Positions 26,283-34,823 of a stretch of DNA of 64,000 bases are shown piece by piece. Each line of letters opens with the position of its first letter. The first letter of the stretch is position 1. Under the pieces are notes generated by a model. That model ran no database searches. It had not been told where the DNA came from and was given only the letters and a program-made list of their open reading frames with translations. The position numbers and the translations under genes were made by a program. Location of the stretch: contig NZ_AUFE01000012.1 in assembly GCF_000426345.1 (NCBI RefSeq), positions 62,001 through 126,000 on the forward strand, in the 5' to 3' direction. Source of the stretch: Cupriavidus phytohabitans (GTDB lineage: Bacteria; Pseudomonadota; Gammaproteobacteria; Burkholderiales; Burkholderiaceae).

Positions 26283-26975
26283 CTACGCCAGCAGCGCCGC
26301 GACCAGGTCCTTGCCTCGCGCCACCGGCGCGGTTTCCTCGAAATGCAGCGCGCTTTCGACATGGCTGAGGTGGTCCACCATCAGCGCGACGGCGCGCTCG
26401 GCATCGCCCGCGCGCGCGGCTTCGATGAATTCGCGGTGCTCGTCCGACGAGCACGCCGCATCGCGCCGGGACTGGTACAGCATGGTGATGACCGCGCTGC
26501 GCGTCGACAGCTCGCGCATCATCTCGGTCAGCACGTTGTTGCCGACCACTTCGGCCAGCACGATATGGAAGTCGCCCAGCAGCCGGGTGCGCACCTGCGC
26601 ATCATTGCCGCCCACCGACTTGCGCTCGGCCGCCAGGTGCTTGTCGATGCGTTTGTAGTCGGCCGCGGTTGCCTTGGCGACGAACTCGCGCGCCAGCGCC
26701 GCTTCCAGGATGCGGCGCACGGCGAAGACCTCGCGCGCTTCTTCCGCGCTGGGCTTGGCGACGAACGCCCCCTTGTCCGGCACGATCTGGATGACCTTGT
26801 CCTTGCTCAGCATCAGCAGCGCCGCGCGCACCTTGGTGCGGCTGACGCGGTAGACGCTGGCCAGCGCCTCCTCGCGCAGCTTGGTGCCGGGCGGCAGGCG
26901 GTGCGAGACGATCGCCGCGACGATGTCGTCGGCGATCGCTTCAGCGGTCATGTCGGGATCGATATGCTCGGGCAT
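26283..26975 (-). CDS. GntR-family regulator, FadR/FCD type
   Basis: 230 residues. The N-terminal winged helix (IVSHRLPPGTKLREEALASVYRVSRTKVRAALLMLSKDKVIQ) is followed by an all-helical FCD ligand domain with the expected metal-binding His residues (GDFHIVLAEVVGN and SSDEHREFIEAARAG). It follows dctA by 47 bases on the same strand and is likely co-transcribed. It is the best candidate for binding the inverted repeat in the dctA-hydrolase divergent region. Confidence 0.9.
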   Translation of the reverse strand: MPEHIDPDMTAEAIADDIVAAIVSHRLPPGTKLREEALASVYRVSRTKVRAALLMLSKDKVIQIVPDKGAFVAKPSAEEAREVFAVRRILEAALAREFVAKATAADYKRIDKHLAAERKSVGGNDAQVRTRLLGDFHIVLAEVVGNNVLTEMMRELSTRSAVITMLYQSRRDAACSSDEHREFIEAARAGDAERAVALMVDHLSHVESALHFEETAPVARGKDLVAALLA

Positions 26976-27022
26976 GGCAGCGCACTTGCGCAGGGGCTGC
27001 GCGTTGGGGAAATGCCGTGATT

Positions 27023-28426
27023 CTAGCGCCCCGCGACAGTCCCCGGCACGGCGGCGGGCGAACCGGCCACGGCAGTGTCATCCGCCATGGCGGCGAGGCC
27101 GGCATCCAGGTCGGTCGCCTCGATCGTGCCGTTGAGCACGCCGCGCGCCCGTTCGCGGTCGATATCCTTCTCCCACGCGGCCACCACCACGGTCGCCACG
27201 CAGTTGCCGATCAGGTTGCCGAGCGCGCGTGCGATGCCGATGAACCAGTCCACCGACAGCACCAGCACCAGGCCGATCGCCGGGATTGCCGGATGCGCCG
27301 ACAGCGTCGCCGCCAGGATCACGATGGCCGAGCCCGGGATGCCGTGCGCGCCCTTGGAGGTGACCAGCGCCACCGCCAGGATGCCGAGCAGGTCGGCCAT
27401 TGCCAGCGGCGTGTTGGTGGCCTGGGCGATAAACACCGCAGCCAGCGTCAGGTAGATCGAGAACGCATCCAGGTTGAACGAATAGCCCGTCGGGATCACC
27501 AGGCCCACCACCGACTTCTTGATGCCCATGAACTCCAGCTTCTTCATTACCTGCGGCAGCACGCTGTCGGACGAAGCGGTGCCAAGCACCACCAGCAGCT
27601 CGGCGCGCAGGTAGCGGATCAGCTTGATCACCGAGAAGCCGCACACGCGCATGATGGTGCCCAGCACCACCAGCACGAACACGATCACCGCGCCGTAGAA
27701 CAGGAACACCAGGAAGCCCAGCTGCTTGAGCGAGCCGATGCCGTACTTGCCGACGGTGAAGGCCACCGCGCCCAGCACGCCCAGCGGCGCCAGCTTGATG
27801 ATGAAGCCCATCATCTTGAACAGCGTGTGCGAGAACGTATCGATCAGCTTGACCAGCGGCCGGCCCGGCTCGCCCACCAGCGACAGCGCGCAGCCGAACA
27901 GGATCGACACCAGCAGCACCTGCAGCACGTCGCCGTTGGCAAAGGCGCCGAACACGGTATTGGGGATCAGCTTGAGCAGGAAGTCGACCGTGCCCTGGTC
28001 CTTGACCTTGGTGGCGTTGTCGATAAAGCCCGCAATGGCCGACGCGTCGAGCGAGCGCGGATCCACGTTCATGCCGACGCCGGGCTGGAACACATAAGCC
28101 AGCAGGATGCCCAGCGCCAGCGCGATGGTGGTGACGATCTCGAAATACACCACCGCCTTGATGCCGACGCGGCCAACCTTCTTCAGCTCGCCGGCGCCGC
28201 AGATGCCGGCCACCACCACGCAGAACACGATCGGGCCGATCAGCATCTTGATCAGCTTGATAAAGGCGTCGCCGAGCGGCTTGAGCTTGGCGGCGAATTC
28301 GGGGAAGGCAAGACCGAGTGCCGTGCCGATCACCAGGGCGATCAGCACCTGGCCGAACAGCGAGCGGGTAAAGCGGGTGTGCAGGCGTGGGGTGCCCGGG
28401 CGGTGCGAGGGAACTGCGTGCTGCAT
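27023..28426 (-). CDS. dctA: Dicarboxylate/amino acid:cation symporter, DctA type
   Basis: 467 residues. The hallmark stretches of the DAACS family are present: GLAFPEFAAKLKPLGDAFIKLIKMLIGPIVF, LVVLGTASSDSVLPQVMKKLE (serine-rich re-entrant loop), VIPTGYSFNLDAFSIYLTLA and SKGAHGIPGSAIVILAATL. It imports C4-dicarboxylates or related acids with sodium or protons. The C-terminal tail is long and Ala-rich. It is divergent from two hydrolase genes, so its physiological substrate may be a product or substrate of those enzymes rather than succinate. A GGAGA ribosome site precedes the ATG. Confidence 0.92.
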   Translation of the reverse strand: MQHAVPSHRPGTPRLHTRFTRSLFGQVLIALVIGTALGLAFPEFAAKLKPLGDAFIKLIKMLIGPIVFCVVVAGICGAGELKKVGRVGIKAVVYFEIVTTIALALGILLAYVFQPGVGMNVDPRSLDASAIAGFIDNATKVKDQGTVDFLLKLIPNTVFGAFANGDVLQVLLVSILFGCALSLVGEPGRPLVKLIDTFSHTLFKMMGFIIKLAPLGVLGAVAFTVGKYGIGSLKQLGFLVFLFYGAVIVFVLVVLGTIMRVCGFSVIKLIRYLRAELLVVLGTASSDSVLPQVMKKLEFMGIKKSVVGLVIPTGYSFNLDAFSIYLTLAAVFIAQATNTPLAMADLLGILAVALVTSKGAHGIPGSAIVILAATLSAHPAIPAIGLVLVLSVDWFIGIARALGNLIGNCVATVVVAAWEKDIDRERARGVLNGTIEATDLDAGLAAMADDTAVAGSPAAVPGTVAGR

Positions 28427-28666
28427 GGTTGTCTCCGTGCCGGGCCGGCCCTGCGCATGTGCGCTGGCTGGCCCATTTCGATCCAGGAATCACCGGCGGC
28501 CCCGTACTGCTCTGACGGCTGGGTGGGCTGCCGGCCTTACGTTCTCGGGCAGGGCTCCGGGTCGGGAGCGCGCCACCGCGTGGACAGCCCCCCTGTTGGG
28601 GCGGAACCCACGCAATCCGTTGTACGGACCGGATTGTCCGCAGCGGATTGTCTGAACGTGGAACCG

Positions 28667-28695
28667 AATATAGTGCATATCATTTTTGTATGCAA
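28667..28695 (-). promoter_or_regulatory. Sigma70 promoter for dctA-gntR
   Basis: On the minus strand TTGCAT and TATATT are spaced by exactly 17 bases, close to the sigma70 consensus. Transcription would start about 230 bases before the dctA ATG. The opposite strand has a TATAGT -10-like hexamer at 28669-28674 that could serve the divergent hydrolase gene, so the two promoters overlap. Confidence 0.65.
28674..28694. promoter_or_regulatory. Operator-like inverted repeat in the divergent promoter
   Basis: TGCATA and TATGCA form a perfect 6-bp inverted repeat with a nine-base spacer, lying inside the -35/-10 spacer of the dctA promoter. A repressor bound here would block both directions. The GntR protein encoded in the same unit is the obvious candidate; the consensus match is not proof. 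Confidence 0.55.
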
Positions 28696-28821
28696 TTTTT
28701 GAATTCACTGTGCTACCATGAATCGCACAGAATAGAGCTTCGGCCATGGGCGCCCCGCCCGCACTGGCACCCTCGCCAGCCACGCCGCCGCGGCTTTCAC
28801 GACTTCCAGCAGGAGACACGC

Positions 28822-30090
28822 ATGGCAGCAAATCCGTCGTCGGCCAGTTTGCCGGCAGCCGCAGAGGTAGGCACGCGCATCATGGCCTGGGCCGATGCCC
28901 TGGCCGTCCACACCGAGCAGCCCGGCATGCTCACCCGCACCTACCTGACCGAGGCCCACCACGGCGCCGCCGCGCAGCTGACCGAATGGATGCAGCAAGC
29001 CGGCATGACGGTGCGGCGCGATGCCGCCGGCAACGTGATCGGCCGCTACGAGGGCACCACGCCCGACGCGCCGGCGCTGCTGACCGGCTCGCACTTCGAC
29101 ACCGTGCGCGACGCCGGCCGCTATGACGGCAATCTGGGCGTGATCCTGCCGATCGCCTGCGTGGCGGAGTGGAACCGCCAGGGCAAGCGCTTCCCGTTCG
29201 CGCTCGAGGTGGTCGGCTTCGCCGAGGAAGAGGGCGTGCGCTTCAAGGCCACGCTGCTGGGCAGCCGCGCCATTGCCGGCACCTTCGACAACAAGGTGCT
29301 GGACAACGTCGACGACAGCGGCAAGACCATGCGCGAAGTGATGCGCGAGGCTGGCTTCGACGCCGCCGACCTGCCTGCCGCCAGGCATGAGCGCAGCAAG
29401 GTCGCCGCCTTCATCGAGGTGCATATCGAGCAAGGTCCGGTGCTGCTGAACGAGGGCCTGCCGGTCGGCGTGGTCACCGCGATCTCCGGCGCCACGCGCT
29501 TTATCGTCGAGCTGGAAGGCCTGGCCGGCCACGCCGGCACGGTGCCGATGGACATGCGCCGCGATGCCGCCATGGCCGGTGCCGAGATCGGCCTGTACAT
29601 CGAGAAGCGCTGCGGCGGCAAGCCGGGCCTGGTCGGCACCGTCGGCCAGTTCAACGTGCCCAATGGCGCCACCAACGTGGTGCCGGGCCACGCGGTGTTC
29701 TCCATCGACATTCGCTCGGGCATCGACGCCGAGCGCGAGGCCGCCGTCAACGACGTGCTTGCCGAGATCGAAAGCGTGTGCGCGCGCCGCAACGTGCGCG
29801 TGCAGGTGCGCAAGACCCACGAGGCGAACAGCGTGCCGTGCGCCCCGTGGCTGCAAGAGCAATGGGCCGCCGCCATCGCCCGCCAGGGCGTGCCGGTGCG
29901 CCATCTGCCGTCCGGTGCCGGCCATGACTCCATGGCCATTGCCGCCATCGCCGATGTCGCCATGCTGTTCGTGCGCTGCGGCAACGGCGGCATCAGCCAC
30001 CATCCCACCGAAACCATGACCGCGGAGGACGCAGCACTGTCCGCGCGCGTGTTCAGCGATTTCGTCGAGCACTTCCGGCTGCAGCAGTAA
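28822..30090 (+). CDS. Allantoate amidohydrolase/N-carbamoyl-L-amino-acid hydrolase family
   Basis: 422 residues; AGGAGA lies before the ATG at 28822. Metal and catalytic residues of this M20 branch are visible: TGSHFDTVRDAGRYDGNLGV, GFAEEEGVRF, IEVHIEQGPVL and the dimer-interface region RFIVELEGLAGHAGTVPM. The family hydrolyses allantoate, ureidoglycolate, beta-ureidopropionate or N-carbamoyl amino acids; sequence alone does not separate these here. With the next M20 peptidase and the divergent dctA-gntR unit it looks like a ureide or N-acyl amino acid catabolic island. Confidence 0.88.
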   Translation: MAANPSSASLPAAAEVGTRIMAWADALAVHTEQPGMLTRTYLTEAHHGAAAQLTEWMQQAGMTVRRDAAGNVIGRYEGTTPDAPALLTGSHFDTVRDAGRYDGNLGVILPIACVAEWNRQGKRFPFALEVVGFAEEEGVRFKATLLGSRAIAGTFDNKVLDNVDDSGKTMREVMREAGFDAADLPAARHERSKVAAFIEVHIEQGPVLLNEGLPVGVVTAISGATRFIVELEGLAGHAGTVPMDMRRDAAMAGAEIGLYIEKRCGGKPGLVGTVGQFNVPNGATNVVPGHAVFSIDIRSGIDAEREAAVNDVLAEIESVCARRNVRVQVRKTHEANSVPCAPWLQEQWAAAIARQGVPVRHLPSGAGHDSMAIAAIADVAMLFVRCGNGGISHHPTETMTAEDAALSARVFSDFVEHFRLQQ

Positions 30091-30143
30091 GCCAGCGCCC
30101 GGAAGCCCACCCGAACCCTCCTGAGAAGTTACGAGAACAAGTC

Positions 30144-31421
30144 ATGACCGCACGAGACAATATGAACCCCATCGAAACCACGCTGACGCAGTTCATCGAC
30201 CAGCACCGCCCGCAGCAGGAAGCCTTCCTGGCCGAGCTGGTCAAGGTGCCTTCGGACAACCCGGCCGGCGATTGCGATGCCCACGGCAAGCGCGCCAAGG
30301 AACTGCTGGAGGGCCTGGGCTTCACGGTGGAGGCGCACAAGGTGCCCGACGCGCAGGTGAAGGCCGCCGGCATGATCAGCGCCACCAACCTGATCGTGCG
30401 CAAGCAGTTCGGCACGGGCGGCCCGACCATCGCCATGAACGCCCACGGCGACGTGGTGCCCCCGGGCCTGGGCTGGACCAAGGACCCGTACGGCGGCGAA
30501 ATTGTCGATAGCGCCGACAGCGAACACGGCCCGGTCATGTACGGCCGCGGCGTGGCGGTGTCCAAGTCTGACTTCGCTACCTATACCTACGCGGTGCTGG
30601 CGCTGATGGAAGCCGAGAAGCAGGGCGCGAAGATCAACGGCGCGGTCGAGCTGCAGTTCACCTATGACGAGGAAACCGGCGGCGATATCGGTCCCAAGTT
30701 CCTGCTCGACAACAACCTGAGCAAGGCCGACTACGCCATCTCGGCGGGCTTCTCGTATGGCATCACCTCGTCGCACAATGGCTGCCTGCACGTCGAAGTG
30801 ACGGTCAAGGGCAAGCAGGGACACGCTGCCATGCCGCACACCGGCGTCGACGCGATCGAGGCCGCCACCCACATCCTGCAGGCCATCTACGGCCTGCGCG
30901 CCGAGCTGGCCACGCGCAAGTCGAAGGTGCCGGGCATCGACACCGCCACGCTGAACGTCGGCCTGATCAAGGGCGGCATCAACACCAACGTGGTGCCGGA
31001 CCTGGTGACCTTCCGCGTCGACCGCCGCATGATCCCCGAGGAAATCGGCTTTGACGCCGAAGGCGAGATCCGCGCCGTGGTCGAGAAGGCGGCCAAGGAC
31101 CGCCCGGGCATCGAAGTGAAGGTCGAGCGCATCATCCTGGCCGAGCCGCTGTCGGAACTGCCGGGCGTGGAGAAGCTGATCGGCGCGCTGAAGAGCCGTG
31201 CCGAGTCGGTGTTCGGCGTGGAAATCCCGGTGCAGGGCGTGCCCCTCTACACCGACGCCCGCCACTACACCAAGCGCGGCATCCCGACCGTGCTGTACGG
31301 AGCCGGCCCGCGCACGCTGATGGAAGCGCGCGGCCATAACTCGGACGAGAACCTGCGCCTGAACGACCTGAACCGCGCGACCAAGGTGGTGGCACTGGCG
31401 TTGTCCGACCTGATGAAGTAA
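30144..31421 (+). CDS. M20-family metallopeptidase/deacylase (ArgE/DapE type)
   Basis: 425 residues. IAMNAHGDVVPPGLGWTKDP and MYGRGVAVSKSDFATYTYAV carry the first metal ligands; TYDEETGGDIGPKFLL has the catalytic Glu pair, and YTDARHYTKRGIPTVLYG the C-terminal part. It follows the allantoate-hydrolase-like gene by 53 bases and the unit closes with a strong terminator. The two hydrolases probably act in sequence. The substrate is unknown. Confidence 0.87.
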   Translation: MTARDNMNPIETTLTQFIDQHRPQQEAFLAELVKVPSDNPAGDCDAHGKRAKELLEGLGFTVEAHKVPDAQVKAAGMISATNLIVRKQFGTGGPTIAMNAHGDVVPPGLGWTKDPYGGEIVDSADSEHGPVMYGRGVAVSKSDFATYTYAVLALMEAEKQGAKINGAVELQFTYDEETGGDIGPKFLLDNNLSKADYAISAGFSYGITSSHNGCLHVEVTVKGKQGHAAMPHTGVDAIEAATHILQAIYGLRAELATRKSKVPGIDTATLNVGLIKGGINTNVVPDLVTFRVDRRMIPEEIGFDAEGEIRAVVEKAAKDRPGIEVKVERIILAEPLSELPGVEKLIGALKSRAESVFGVEIPVQGVPLYTDARHYTKRGIPTVLYGAGPRTLMEARGHNSDENLRLNDLNRATKVVALALSDLMK

Positions 31422-31462
31422 GCGGAGAAGGAATTTGCGCGCCGGTGATGGATCGGCGACAG

Positions 31463-31494
31463 AAACGCCACGGCTTTGGCCGTGGCGTTTTTTT
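31463..31494 (+). terminator. Strong intrinsic terminator of the two-hydrolase operon
   Basis: AAACGCCACGGC / GCCGTGGCGTTT form a 12-bp perfect stem with a TTTG loop followed by seven T. It lies 41 bases after the stop of the M20 gene. Confidence 0.92.
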
Positions 31495-31581
31495 GTATGC
31501 GAAAGGGGCCAGGCAACTGTCCGGCGGAGCGTTCGGGTCCGCGTGAGCTGAGATCGCGGCGGCAGCTTCCGCCGCTTTTGC

Positions 31582-32157
31582 CTATTCCGGCAGCGTATCC
31601 GCTCCCGCCCCCAGCATCCGCTGCATCAACACCGTATCGATCCACTGCCCATGCTTGAAGCCGACCGCTTCCAGCCGGCCCACGGTCCGGAAGCCCAGCC
31701 GCTCATGCACCGCCAGCGAGCCGGCGCCTTCGCCGCCCGCGGTACAAGCGATCACCGCGACCATCTGGCGCCACGGGCCGGTTTCGCACTGCGCCACCAG
31801 CTCGGCGAGCAGCGCCTGTCCCAGACCCTCGCCAACGCAGCGGTGGTCGATATAGATCGAGTCCTCGATGGCGAAGCGATAGGCGCTGCGGGCGCGGTAG
31901 GCCGATGCATAGGCGTAGCCCAGCACCGCGCCATCGCGCTCGGCGACCAGGTAGGGCAGGTTCTTGCGGCGCACCTCGGCGAAGCGCAGCTGCATGTCGT
32001 CGACGGTCGGCGGCACTTCCTCGAAGGAAGCGCCGCCGTGCAGGACATGGTGCGCATAGATGGCGTGGATGGCCGGGACGTCCGAGGCGGTGGCGTCGCG
32101 CAGCGTGAACGGCTTGCGAGCGGCGACGGAGCGGAGGGAGGCGGTGGCGGAGGTCAT
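31582..32157 (-). CDS. GNAT N-acetyltransferase, phosphinothricin-acetyltransferase-like
   Basis: 191 residues from the ATG at 32157; a longer frame from 32280 does not look homologous. FTLRDATASDVPAIHAIYAHHVLHG is the typical N-terminal strand and helix, and GEGLGQALLAELVAQC the acetyl-CoA pyrophosphate loop. HERLGFRTVGRLEAVGFKHGQW is the characteristic C-terminal stretch of the Pat/MddA group, which acetylates phosphinothricin-like compounds or methionine sulfone. Convergent with the M20 operon and divergent from arsC. Confidence 0.85.
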   Translation of the reverse strand: MTSATASLRSVAARKPFTLRDATASDVPAIHAIYAHHVLHGGASFEEVPPTVDDMQLRFAEVRRKNLPYLVAERDGAVLGYAYASAYRARSAYRFAIEDSIYIDHRCVGEGLGQALLAELVAQCETGPWRQMVAVIACTAGGEGAGSLAVHERLGFRTVGRLEAVGFKHGQWIDTVLMQRMLGAGADTLPE

Positions 32158-32335
32158 CGGGAGCGCAGGCCAGTGGCCGGATGCATGGACCTGGGGCAAC
32201 GCAGGATGCGTGCCCGACACTTGCGTCTTTGTGCCTGCGCGCAACCGGATACGTTGTATATAGTGCCGTTGGATTTGCACCGCATTAGTGCCACCGCCCC
32301 AGTTCAGGGCGCATCAACAAGAAAGGACACCTGCC

Positions 32336-32695
32336 ATGATCACGATCTACCACAACCCCCGCTGCTCCAAGTCGCGCGAGACGCTTGCCATGGTCGAGGA
32401 AGCCGCCGGGCGCCTTGGCGAGCCAGTGGAAATCGTCGAGTACCTGAAGAACCCGCCATCGGTGGCGACGCTGCGCCAGCTCAACACAATGCTGGGCGTG
32501 CCGGTGCGCGAGATGATCCGCGACAACGAGGCGGCGTACGCGGAACTGGGCCTGGCCGACCCGGGCCTGACCGATGCCGAGCTGCTGGCTGCCGTGGCCG
32601 ACAACCCGATCCTGCTGCAGCGCCCCGTGGTCGTGCGCAACCGGCGCGCCGTCATCGGCCGGCCGCCCGAGAACGTGGTGCCGCTGCTGGCCTGA
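32336..32695 (+). CDS. arsC: Glutaredoxin-dependent arsenate reductase, ArsC (Spx-like) family
   Basis: 119 residues, complete. The N-terminal NPRCSKSRETL carries the catalytic Cys10. Arg residues that bind arsenate in this family are present in REMIRDNE and in RPVVVRNRRAVIGRPPE. It would reduce arsenate to arsenite with glutathione/glutaredoxin. No arsB or arsR lies beside it, so it may be a housekeeping member such as YfgD-type rather than a resistance gene. AAGGA precedes the ATG. Confidence 0.88.
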   Translation: MITIYHNPRCSKSRETLAMVEEAAGRLGEPVEIVEYLKNPPSVATLRQLNTMLGVPVREMIRDNEAAYAELGLADPGLTDAELLAAVADNPILLQRPVVVRNRRAVIGRPPENVVPLLA

Positions 32696-32713
32696 AGCGG
32701 GCCCGGAATAGAA

Positions 32714-32740
32714 CCGGCCCCCACGAACTGTGGGGGCCGG
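32714..32740. terminator. Probable bidirectional stem-loop between arsC and the convergent small gene
   Basis: CCGGCCCCCAC and GTGGGGGCCGG form an 11-bp perfect, very stable stem with a five-base loop between two convergent genes. There is no T tract on either side, so intrinsic termination is uncertain. Confidence 0.5.
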
Positions 32741-32775
32741 CCGGTCTGCGAGACAAACTGCTTCAGGCGGGTCGT

Positions 32776-33009
32776 TCAATGAACACCCAGCCAGTGCATG
32801 GCCTCCTGACCGAAAGCAATGGCCGCGAGCACGACCAGCAGCACTACCAGCGTCACCGTACTGACGTACAGGGTGGCCTTGGCGACTTCGGCGTCTTCAT
32901 CCGAGGTGTGGTGATGGGTGATGGGCGTGGCGCCCTTCGCGTGCGACCCATGCGGCCAGTGAATCCGGCCGGCCAGGTCTCTCAAGTGCAGGTCGGTAGG
33001 AAAACGCAT
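32776..33009 (-). CDS. Small His-rich single-pass membrane protein, unknown function
   Basis: 77 residues. An ideal ribosome site (AGGAGGTG, six bases before ATG at 33009) supports this start. The N-terminal half is hydrophilic with HGSHAKG and THHHTSDED, possibly metal-binding. One transmembrane helix follows (TLYVSTVTLVVLLVVLAAIAFG) and the protein ends in MHWLGVH. The layout suggests an inner-membrane protein with a His/Asp-rich cytoplasmic part. The family is not recognised. Confidence 0.75.
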   Translation of the reverse strand: MRFPTDLHLRDLAGRIHWPHGSHAKGATPITHHHTSDEDAEVAKATLYVSTVTLVVLLVVLAAIAFGQEAMHWLGVH

Positions 33010-33217
33010 GATCGACACCTCCTCGGCGGGCGCCGCGCGGCTCCGGGCATCATCGGTCAGGCGGATGGTGGCGGGTTGCGCAAGTGCGCCGAATAATCGG
33101 TTGGCTCGTTTCGCCCGGTGCGCCACATCCGCTTCTACTATAGGCGGGTTGGCGGCAGATGCGTGAGCGCGGTCTGCAAGGGGCGTGCCGCGGGACACGC
33201 TGCGCTGCAGCAACGCC

Positions 33218-33874
33218 TCATGGCTTTGGATCAGGTTGTGAGGACTCGCTCGCGCTATCATCCATGGCGGGCGCCAAGCCGGCCAGCGCCGCTTCCCGCG
33301 CGCGTTGCGTTGCCAGCATGTTGCAGAACAGCGCGCCCTGTTCCAGCGCATCGTCCAGCGCCACATGGGTGTGGGGTAGCGGATCCATCCATTCCTTTGG
33401 GAATGCCGCCTTCACGGTCTTGCGGTAAGGCCGGCCCGTCAGCGCAAAGCCCAGCGTCTTGATGTCCAGCGCGGCCCAGCCGAACGGCGAGCGCCCGGCG
33501 AAGCGCATCATGTACCAGAACATCCAGGTGAAATCGAAGCCGGCCGGGAAGGCCACGAAGACCGGCTTGCCGGGCAGGCTCTCGACCCACTCCACGTAGC
33601 GCACCATGGCGTCCTCCGGGCGCTGCAGGTCGCGCCGGCAGGCGCTCCAGGCCTCGGGCTGGGTCTGCCACCACTGCATCTGCACCGGGTGCCCCGCGGC
33701 GCCGGGCAGCGTCTCCAGGTTCGCCGAAAACGTGCCGATCACAGTCTTGTCCGCCAGCATGGCGGCCGAAGCGAACGACAGCATCGAATGCGGGCCCGGA
33801 ATGGGGCCATCGGCCTCGACGTCGGTGCTGACGTAGATTTCCGGCCGGGTGTCGGGCGCCTGTCGCTTGGCCAT
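33218..33874 (-). CDS. DnaQ-like 3'-5' exonuclease family protein
   Basis: 218 residues. ExoI motif STDVEADGP supplies the metal-binding Asp and Glu; the ExoIII motif [11 protein letters not shown] has the His-x-Ala-x-x-Asp pattern of the DEDDh class. No polymerase or UvrB-like domain is attached. It should trim single-stranded DNA or RNA ends in the cytoplasm, but the true substrate of this stand-alone family is not known. It starts four bases from the stop of the MBL hydrolase gene on the same strand, so the two form an operon. Confidence 0.83.
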   Translation of the reverse strand: MAKRQAPDTRPEIYVSTDVEADGPIPGPHSMLSFASAAMLADKTVIGTFSANLETLPGAAGHPVQMQWWQTQPEAWSACRRDLQRPEDAMVRYVEWVESLPGKPVFVAFPAGFDFTWMFWYMMRFAGRSPFGWAALDIKTLGFALTGRPYRKTVKAAFPKEWMDPLPHTHVALDDALEQGALFCNMLATQRAREAALAGLAPAMDDSASESSQPDPKP

Positions 33875-33878
33875 GGCG

Positions 33879-34529
33879 TCAGCCCACGTCGATCAGGTGG
33901 TCCGCCACGAAGGGGTTGTTGCGGCGCTCCTCGCCGAAGGTCGAAACCGGGCCGTGGCCGGGAATGAAGGTCACGTCCTCGCCCAGCGGCCAGAGCCGCG
34001 TGCGGATCGAGCGGACCAGGTCGGCATGGTTGCCGCGCGGGAAGTCGGTGCGGCCGATCGAGCCGGCGAACAGCACGTCGCCCACCACCGCCAGCTTGTT
34101 GGGGCGCGAAAAGAACACCACGTGGCCGGGCGTGTGGCCCGGGCAGTGGTAGACCTCCAGCGTTTCGTTGCCGAACTGCACGGTGTCGCCGTTCTCCAGC
34201 CAGCGGTCAGGCTCGAAGCTTTCCGCATGGCCGAAGCCGAAGCGCCGCGTCTGTTCGGGCAGCTGCTCGATCCAGAAGCGTTCGTCCTGCTGCGGCCCTT
34301 CGATGGGGATGCCGAATTCGCGCGCCAGCGCCGCGGCACCGGCGCAGTGGTCGACGTGGCCGTGCGTCAGGAAGATCTTCTGCAGCGTGACCCCTTGCTC
34401 CCGGAGCGCTTCGCGGATGCGTTCGAGGTCGCCGCCCGGATCGCAGACGGCAGCGGTGCCGGTACTTTCGTCGATCAGCAGCGAACAGTTTTGCTGGAAG
34501 GGGGTGACCGGGATAAGGAGGACTTTCAT
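33879..34529 (-). CDS. MBL-fold hydrolase, glyoxalase II-like (YcbL type)
   Basis: 216 residues. [12 protein letters not shown] is the HxHxDH metal motif, followed by [28 protein letters not shown] and a final [15 protein letters not shown], the order of type II hydroxyacylglutathione hydrolases of the YcbL group, which lack the long C-terminal domain of GloB. It may hydrolyse S-lactoylglutathione or related thioesters. Divergent from rlpA with a 294-base gap. Confidence 0.88.
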   Translation of the reverse strand: MKVLLIPVTPFQQNCSLLIDESTGTAAVCDPGGDLERIREALREQGVTLQKIFLTHGHVDHCAGAAALAREFGIPIEGPQQDERFWIEQLPEQTRRFGFGHAESFEPDRWLENGDTVQFGNETLEVYHCPGHTPGHVVFFSRPNKLAVVGDVLFAGSIGRTDFPRGNHADLVRSIRTRLWPLGEDVTFIPGHGPVSTFGEERRNNPFVADHLIDVG

Positions 34530-34807
34530 CGGTGTATTTTTGTGATCGTTGCGGCATTTTCACAGCGCGCCGCACGCGCCTCGGCAGCGGCGAAAAGCTG
34601 CCGGGCATTCATGCTTTGCATTGTAGCGCCGGGCGGAAAATTGTTGCGGCGCATACCGTAATATGCTTTTTAAGGCACTCCGTTACAAAATAGCCCGATC
34701 CCCCGCAATCCCTTGCCACACCGTGGATCGCGGGCAAGATCGTCCCCGTTCGTGCGAGATCGAACAGATTTCGTAACAAAATGAAAGAGATAGTCAGCAG
34801 TAGTCAA

Positions 34808-34816
34808 TGCTAGACT
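34808..34816 (+). promoter_or_regulatory. Extended -10 promoter candidate for rlpA
   Basis: TGC followed by TAGACT is a good extended -10 element. There is no matching -35. The -10 ends seven bases before the rlpA ATG, so transcription would begin at or next to the start codon. Confidence 0.45.
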
Positions 34817-34823
34817 CGCGCCC

